Shown here one piece after another: positions 60,023 to 64,000 of a DNA stretch of 64,000 nt. The DNA is from Armatimonadota bacterium (lineage in GTDB: Bacteria > Armatimonadota > Fimbriimonadia > Fimbriimonadales > Fimbriimonadaceae), in NCBI GenBank assembly GCA_018268355.1, contig JAFDWR010000004.1:404-64403 (forward strand), read 5' to 3'. The position numbers were made by a program, and so were the translations under genes. Position 1 is the first letter of the stretch. The number at the start of each line of letters is the position of its first letter. Under the pieces are notes generated by a model. The model worked only from the letters and a program-made list of their open reading frames with translations, did not search any database and was not told the origin of the DNA.

Positions 60023-60382
60023 TTACTTGGTCTTCTGAATGCGACCCTGGAGCCAGGCCTTGGCGGGGTCGTCGCTCAGCATGATGTCGCGCTCGGTTTG
60101 GGCAATCACCGACTTGCTGAAGGTCTTCTCCATCATCCGGGAGATGCCAAAGGCGCCCGTCTTCGAAAGCCGTTCGCTCAGGGTCTGGTTGATCATGTCG
60201 TCGTAGATTTCCGACCCCGACGATTGACCGAGCGAGACGTGCTTCACCGAGGCGCGCATGGTCTCCAGCAGCTTCTTGGTGAACATCTGCTCGAAGCCTT
60301 GGGCCGCCTTCTTCATCTCCGCCGCCTTGGGCTGAGCTTCATGGAGAATGGCGACGCCGCGAGCGATTTGGTTTAGGTTCAC
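60023..60382 (-). CDS. flgJ: Rod-binding protein FlgJ (N-terminal type)
   Basis: 119 residues, only the rod-capping domain: AAQGFEQMFTKKLLETMRAS and IYDDMINQTLSERLSKTGAFGIS. The C-terminal muramidase domain of proteobacterial FlgJ is absent, as in many other phyla, so a separate lysozyme-type enzyme must open the wall. The start overlaps the flgI stop by 4 nt. Confidence 0.88.
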   Translation of the reverse strand: MNLNQIARGVAILHEAQPKAAEMKKAAQGFEQMFTKKLLETMRASVKHVSLGQSSGSEIYDDMINQTLSERLSKTGAFGISRMMEKTFSKSVIAQTERDIMLSDDPAKAWLQGRIQKTK

Positions 60383-61620
60383 TGGACCACCAGCCTTGCC
60401 TTGAGGGCGCCCTGCGAGCGAAGGCCCTGCAGGATCGAAATGATGTCGGCGGACTTCAGGTTCAGCGCCTGGAAGATCCGGGCGAGGTCAGCGACGGTGG
60501 TCGTCGGTGCGATCGTCTTGATCTGGGCGTCGCGCTCTTCGGCGTTCAGCGTCTGCTGACCCGCGACAACGGTCGAACCTTGGCCGAAGGCGTTCGGCTG
60601 CGAAATCAACACCTGCTCATCGACCCGGACGCTCAGCGCGCCGTGGGCGATAACCGCCGGTCCGATGCGAACGTTGCCGCCCATGACGATGGTTCCCGTG
60701 CGCTCGTTGACGACAATCGTGCCCTGGGAGTCGACCTTCACACGGAGCTGCTCGACCTGGCTCATCACCTGGACTTCTGAGCGGCCCTGGGGCAGGGTCA
60801 ACTGGATCGTTCCCGGGTTGGTGGCGGTGGCGAGCAGTTCGGGATAGGCCTGCTTGATCGCGGCGACAATGCGGTCGGCGGTCGTGGTGTCCGAGATCTC
60901 GAGGTCGAGGAACATCCGGTTGCCGTCATAGAGCACCTTGGTCGGTGCGCCACGCTGGACAAGGCCGCCAGCGGGAATTCGACCCGACGTGACGAAGTTC
61001 TTCTTGCTCGAGTTGCCACCCGCTTGGATGTCGAAACCGCCGAGCGTCACCGAGCCTTGTGCGGTCGCATAAATCGTTTCCTTGTCGCCCGGCGCATAAA
61101 GCAGGGTCATCAGGAGCGTTCCTCCCGCAAGGCTGCGAGCGTCGCCCATTGACTGCACATTCACGTCGATCGGCAAACCGTTCGTCGCAAACGCAGGAAG
61201 GTCGGCGGTGACAAACACCGCAGCGACGTTCTGCATGTCGATCTGGTTCGCGTCGATGTTGATGCCGTAGTCGCGGAAGAGGTTTGCGACGATGGACTGG
61301 GTCACGACGCTTCGGCGCGTATCACCCGTGCCCTGAAGGCCAACGACAAGGCCGATGCCCTGGAGCGTGTTCGAGCGGATGCCGCGGAACCGGGCAATCT
61401 CCTTCAGCCGGGCTTCGACGCCGTTGCGTTCTGCATCGAGAATTCGGCCATCGCGAGACTTCTCAAGGTCAAGCTGCTTGTCCCGACTGTTCTGCGGACC
61501 GCCGTTCTGCGGGGCAGGCGTCGGCTTGGGCGTAGGCTGAACCTTGGGCGGCGAACCGGGGGCCTGCGCCATCGCGAGGCTGGTCACCGCACAGCAAAGG
61601 AGGAGGAGAATTCTCTTCAT
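60379..61620 (-). CDS. flgI: Flagellar P-ring protein FlgI
   Basis: About 413 residues. Signal peptide (MKRILLLLCCAVTSLAMAQA), then a Pro-rich, low-complexity insert of ~35 residues. The conserved body follows: EIARFRGIRSNTLQGIGLVV, GLQGTGDTRRSVVTQSIVANL, TADLPAFATNGLPIDVNVQS and VVVNERTGTIVMGGNVRIGP-type strands. It forms the periplasmic P ring. ATG 61620 overlaps the flgH stop (TAATG). Confidence 0.95.
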   Translation of the reverse strand: MKRILLLLCCAVTSLAMAQAPGSPPKVQPTPKPTPAPQNGGPQNSRDKQLDLEKSRDGRILDAERNGVEARLKEIARFRGIRSNTLQGIGLVVGLQGTGDTRRSVVTQSIVANLFRDYGINIDANQIDMQNVAAVFVTADLPAFATNGLPIDVNVQSMGDARSLAGGTLLMTLLYAPGDKETIYATAQGSVTLGGFDIQAGGNSSKKNFVTSGRIPAGGLVQRGAPTKVLYDGNRMFLDLEISDTTTADRIVAAIKQAYPELLATATNPGTIQLTLPQGRSEVQVMSQVEQLRVKVDSQGTIVVNERTGTIVMGGNVRIGPAVIAHGALSVRVDEQVLISQPNAFGQGSTVVAGQQTLNAEERDAQIKTIAPTTTVADLARIFQALNLKSADIISILQGLRSQGALKARLVVQ

Positions 61621-62225
61621 TAGAACAACCAATCCAGAAGTCGAGTGAGGATGCCCTTGCGCTGTCGGTCGCCGATGAGGCCCTTACCATCGGTCGTGAT
61701 GTTGGCCTCGGCCACCTGCTCGCTGAGCACGGTGTTGTCGCGGCGGACGTCTTCCTTTCGGACCACGCCGCTGAACTTGTAGAGCTGCAAATCCTTGTTG
61801 ACCTTCACCGCGCGCTGACCTTCAAGAACGAGCGCGCCGTTCGGGAGCACCTGCTTCACGATGACCGTGATCCGGGCTTGGAGTCGGCTCGTGTTGTTGG
61901 TCGTGCCGGTGCCCGTGGTCTGGCTCGTGTTGCCGGTGCTGAACCCGCCGAGGAACTCCTTGAGCAGCGGGATCTTGCCGAACGGAAGGCCGAGCTTGTC
62001 GATGATGTTCGAATCCTTCTTGGTGCCCGTCGTATTGGCGGTCAGGGTCGAGACGAAGTTCTCGTCGACGATGATCGTCAGGAGGTCGCCTACCTTCGTC
62101 GCGGTTCGGTCGACGAACGGGTTGCGGATGCGGTCGGGAACGAGCGAGCCGTCGTTGTCGAGGCTGTTCGTCTGGGCGACGCCAAGGCTCGACGCGAGGG
62201 CGAGCAGAATCCAAATCTTCTTCAT
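61620..62225 (-). CDS. flgH: Flagellar L-ring protein FlgH
   Basis: 201 residues. It has a signal peptide MKKIWILLALASSLGVAQ but no lipobox cysteine, whereas FlgH is usually a lipoprotein. The body has KVGDLLTIIVDENFVSTLTA, RLQARITVIVKQVLPNGALV, LEGQRAVKVNKDLQLYKFSG and the C-terminal DGKGLIGDRQRKGILTRLLDW. It forms the outer-membrane L ring. Confidence 0.92.
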   Translation of the reverse strand: MKKIWILLALASSLGVAQTNSLDNDGSLVPDRIRNPFVDRTATKVGDLLTIIVDENFVSTLTANTTGTKKDSNIIDKLGLPFGKIPLLKEFLGGFSTGNTSQTTGTGTTNNTSRLQARITVIVKQVLPNGALVLEGQRAVKVNKDLQLYKFSGVVRKEDVRRDNTVLSEQVAEANITTDGKGLIGDRQRKGILTRLLDWLF

Positions 62226-63427
62226 AGTTGAACCTCCAGGGTTTGGGCGTCCTTGAGAACGCCGGTGACAACGGTGCCGTTATCGAGCTTTGCGCTCACG
62301 GTTTCTCCGATCCAAGCGCTACCGGCGAGCTTGCCTTCGGTGCTCACGCTCGCCCCGCCGAGACGCATGATGATCTTCACCTTCGTGCCGCTCGGGAGGC
62401 TGACAAAGCCACCGGCGGGAGCAAGGCCGATCATGCGCGTCTGCTTCACCTGGCCATCGACGAGAATCTGAATGCCGACCGTGATCGACTGCGGCGACTT
62501 GTTGACCGACATCACCTTGATCTGCAGCTCACCGTTCGGGAGCTTGAGCGCGCCGGGATCGGTGGTGAACGTCAGGTCGGGCAGGCTGGGGTACTTCGCC
62601 TTGGCCGCTCCGAGTGCAACCTCAAGCTGCTTTTCAACGGTCAGGTACTGTGCCGCTCGCGTGATCTTCGCCATCGGGAACGGGCCGAGCTTCACCTTGT
62701 CGACGTCGATGCCCGCTGCGCGGAGCTGCATGAGCACGAAGTTGCGGTCGAGGCCGCGAGAGACGCCAAACGCGGGGGATCGCCCCAGGTTGACGCTGCC
62801 GAGCTTTTCGACCTCTTCGGGCTTGCCGTGAATCTCAGCGACCTCGGCGAGGGTGAACGATTCACCGCTCACCGTGCTTTCGGGTCGCACGACGATCTCG
62901 GCGGGGCCGGTCCACGACGACTCAACCGGCGTCTTGATGGTCTTGGGCGAAATCTGCGGCTGGGCCGTCTGCTTCGGCTTCGGTTCGGCTTGCTTGGGCT
63001 TGGGTTCCGGCTGCTTGATCGGCGTCGTTTTGCCGCCTTCGCGTCGAATCACGCCCCAATCGTCCTCTCCGGGGCTACCGAGCTGGGGACGATCAATTGA
63101 GATCGTGTAGCGGCCGTCGGTCGTGGTCGACTTGAGTCGTCCGAGCACGAGTCGGCCCACTTCCGCCTTTCCTCCTGCCGTGATCGCAAAGATGTGGCCT
63201 TCGAGGTCGCAGTCGAGCGCGGTAGCGTCGCCGGGAACGAAGATCTTTGGAAGCGGCTCTGCGCCACCAATGTCGCGCAGGCGTCCCTCGACCACCTCGA
63301 AGGTCGCGGTGGCGGCAAACACCACTCGGCCATCGCGGCACAGTCGAAGGTAGCCCTCGCCATCCACCCGAAGCGTCAGCTTGGGAGGGGTGAGCAGGGT
63401 CAGCAGGAAGAGGCTAGACGTGATCAT
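62222..63427 (-). CDS. flgA: Flagellar P-ring chaperone FlgA with extra N-terminal domain
   Basis: 401 residues, longer than ordinary FlgA (~220). Signal-like start MITSSLFLLTLLTPP. Residues ~17-100 resemble the middle domain of FlgG/FlgF (LRVDGEGYLRL; LPKIFVPGDATALD; GHIFAI). A Pro/Lys/Gln-rich linker follows (~135-165). The FlgA/SAF part (~175-401) contains VSGESFTLAEVAEI, GLDRNFVLMQLRAAGID, VQILVDGQVKQTRMIGLAP and GETVSAKLDNGTVVTGVLKD. FlgA assists FlgI polymerisation in the periplasm. Confidence 0.85.
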   Translation of the reverse strand: MITSSLFLLTLLTPPKLTLRVDGEGYLRLCRDGRVVFAATATFEVVEGRLRDIGGAEPLPKIFVPGDATALDCDLEGHIFAITAGGKAEVGRLVLGRLKSTTTDGRYTISIDRPQLGSPGEDDWGVIRREGGKTTPIKQPEPKPKQAEPKPKQTAQPQISPKTIKTPVESSWTGPAEIVVRPESTVSGESFTLAEVAEIHGKPEEVEKLGSVNLGRSPAFGVSRGLDRNFVLMQLRAAGIDVDKVKLGPFPMAKITRAAQYLTVEKQLEVALGAAKAKYPSLPDLTFTTDPGALKLPNGELQIKVMSVNKSPQSITVGIQILVDGQVKQTRMIGLAPAGGFVSLPSGTKVKIIMRLGGASVSTEGKLAGSAWIGETVSAKLDNGTVVTGVLKDAQTLEVQL

Positions 63428-64000
63428 TATCGCTTGAGCTGGTTGAGAGTGCCGAGCATGTCGTCGGAGGTCTGGATCGCCTTCGAGTTGATCTCGTAAG
63501 CGCGTTGAGCGGTGATCATCTTCACCATCTCTTCGACCACCTGCACGTTCGAACCTTCGAGGAAGGTGCTTCGCAGCGTGCCGATGCCAGCGGTGCCAGG
63601 AACGCCGTTCGTCGGGTCACCGCTCGATCCACCGCGAGCGAAGAGGTTCTGGCCGATCTTGGTGAGACCGGTCGGATTCGGGAACGTCGTGAGTTCGATC
63701 GTGCCGAGCTGCTGCGGGTCGTTCGAATCGGGGAGGATCGCGCTGACGATGCCGGTTTCGCTGATATCGATGGCGCGTGCCCCGGCAGGAATCGTGATCG
63801 ACGGGACGAGCGGGTAGCCGTCCGAGGTCACGAGCAGTCCGCTCGCGTCTCGCTTAAAGCTGCCATCCCGCGTGTAATAGATGTTGCCGTCCGGGCGCTG
63901 GACCTGGAAGAAGCCGGGGCCGTTGATCGCGAGATCGGTGGCGTTGCCCGTGCTCTGGAGCGGACCCATCGCGAAGTTCGAGACGCTCGCGGTGAACATC
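63427..64000 (-). CDS. flgG: Flagellar distal rod protein FlgG (partial)
   Basis: The window holds the C-terminal ~190 residues. ATDLAINGPGFFQVQRPDGN, YYTRDGSFKRDASGLLVTSD, GYPLVPSITIPAGARAIDIS and the C-terminal EEMVKMITAQRAYEINSKAI, then QTSDDMLGTLNQL, are characteristic of FlgG. The N-terminal ~70 residues, including the NNLAN segment, lie beyond the right edge, so the ATG at 63999 is internal. The stop overlaps the flgA start (TAATG). Confidence 0.93.
   Translation of the reverse strand, partial: MFTASVSNFAMGPLQSTGNATDLAINGPGFFQVQRPDGNIYYTRDGSFKRDASGLLVTSDGYPLVPSITIPAGARAIDISETGIVSAILPDSNDPQQLGTIELTTFPNPTGLTKIGQNLFARGGSSGDPTNGVPGTAGIGTLRSTFLEGSNVQVVEEMVKMITAQRAYEINSKAIQTSDDMLGTLNQLKR

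Noticed and set aside
1-64000. CRISPR arrays, tRNA genes, insertion sequences or prophage
   Set aside because: No spaced direct repeats, cloverleaf-like sequences, transposases or phage genes were seen; the XerC-like recombinase has housekeeping context.

Overview
The window is about 62% G+C and gene-dense, typical of a free-living bacterial chromosome. It suggests a didermic, flagellated, piliated bacterium, most likely of the Armatimonadota (Fimbriimonadia-like). This rests on the 5' part of the 16S rRNA at the left edge, a DUF1800/DUF1501 Tat-exported pair, a lipopolysaccharide-export gene run that includes a DUF3084 protein, a type IV pilus alignment operon and a flagellar rod/ring/hook operon. 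The phylum assignment is an inference; a 16S search would settle it.

Layout. 1-534: 5' end of 16S rRNA (minus strand), its leader and a strong promoter. 654-9304: mixed housekeeping genes (spermidine-synthase-like membrane protein, cytidine deaminase, lipoprotein, DUF1801, P-loop kinase, Lon-N-like protein, soluble histidine kinase, TrpG/PabA amidotransferase, SRPBCC protein). 9445-16259: pilus operon (ExeA-like ATPase, HTH protein, PilM, PilN, PilO, PilP-like, PilQ), closed by a 16-bp terminator stem. 16314-23760 (minus): TolB-like propeller, methyltransferase, glycosyltransferase, EamA transporter, pdxS, aminotransferase, receiver protein, phosphohexomutase. 23785-31527 (minus): rlmN, lptC, two OstA-like genes, lptB, lptF, DUF3084, an RNase H-fold YqgF-like gene and a secreted protein, tightly overlapped. 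31573-37615 (minus): xerC-like recombinase, fabF, acpP, DUF1501, DUF1800 and two small genes. 37780-54068: ECF sigma factor, Fe-S oxidoreductase, GAF protein, TPR-like protein, lytic transglycosylase, M28 peptidase, serC, DUF554, mscS, nfo, photolyase, MFS, cdsA and a LuxR-type regulator. 54251-64000 (minus): flagellar operon flgG-flgA-flgH-flgI-flgJ-flgN-flgK-flgL-fliW-csrA, continuing into a membrane protein, a YmdB-type phosphoesterase and a PKD-domain exported protein.

How the genes work together. PilM/N/O/P-like/PilQ form the inner-membrane-to-secretin alignment complex of a type IV pilus. LptC/OstA/LptB/LptF make a lipopolysaccharide bridge. FlgG/A/H/I/J build the distal rod and the P and L rings, and FlgN/K/L the hook-filament junction, while FliW-CsrA couples flagellin level to translation. 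Together these require an outer membrane.

The most striking signal is regulatory. Many genes that head transcription units have a TANNNT hexamer 5-9 nt before the start codon and no visible Shine-Dalgarno, whereas several operon-internal genes have good Shine-Dalgarno sequences. This predicts widespread leaderless mRNAs. Other points worth following are a probable AUC start for lptC, a degenerate FlgG-like domain fused to the N-terminus of FlgA, an FlgH without a lipobox, and several degenerate signalling domains.
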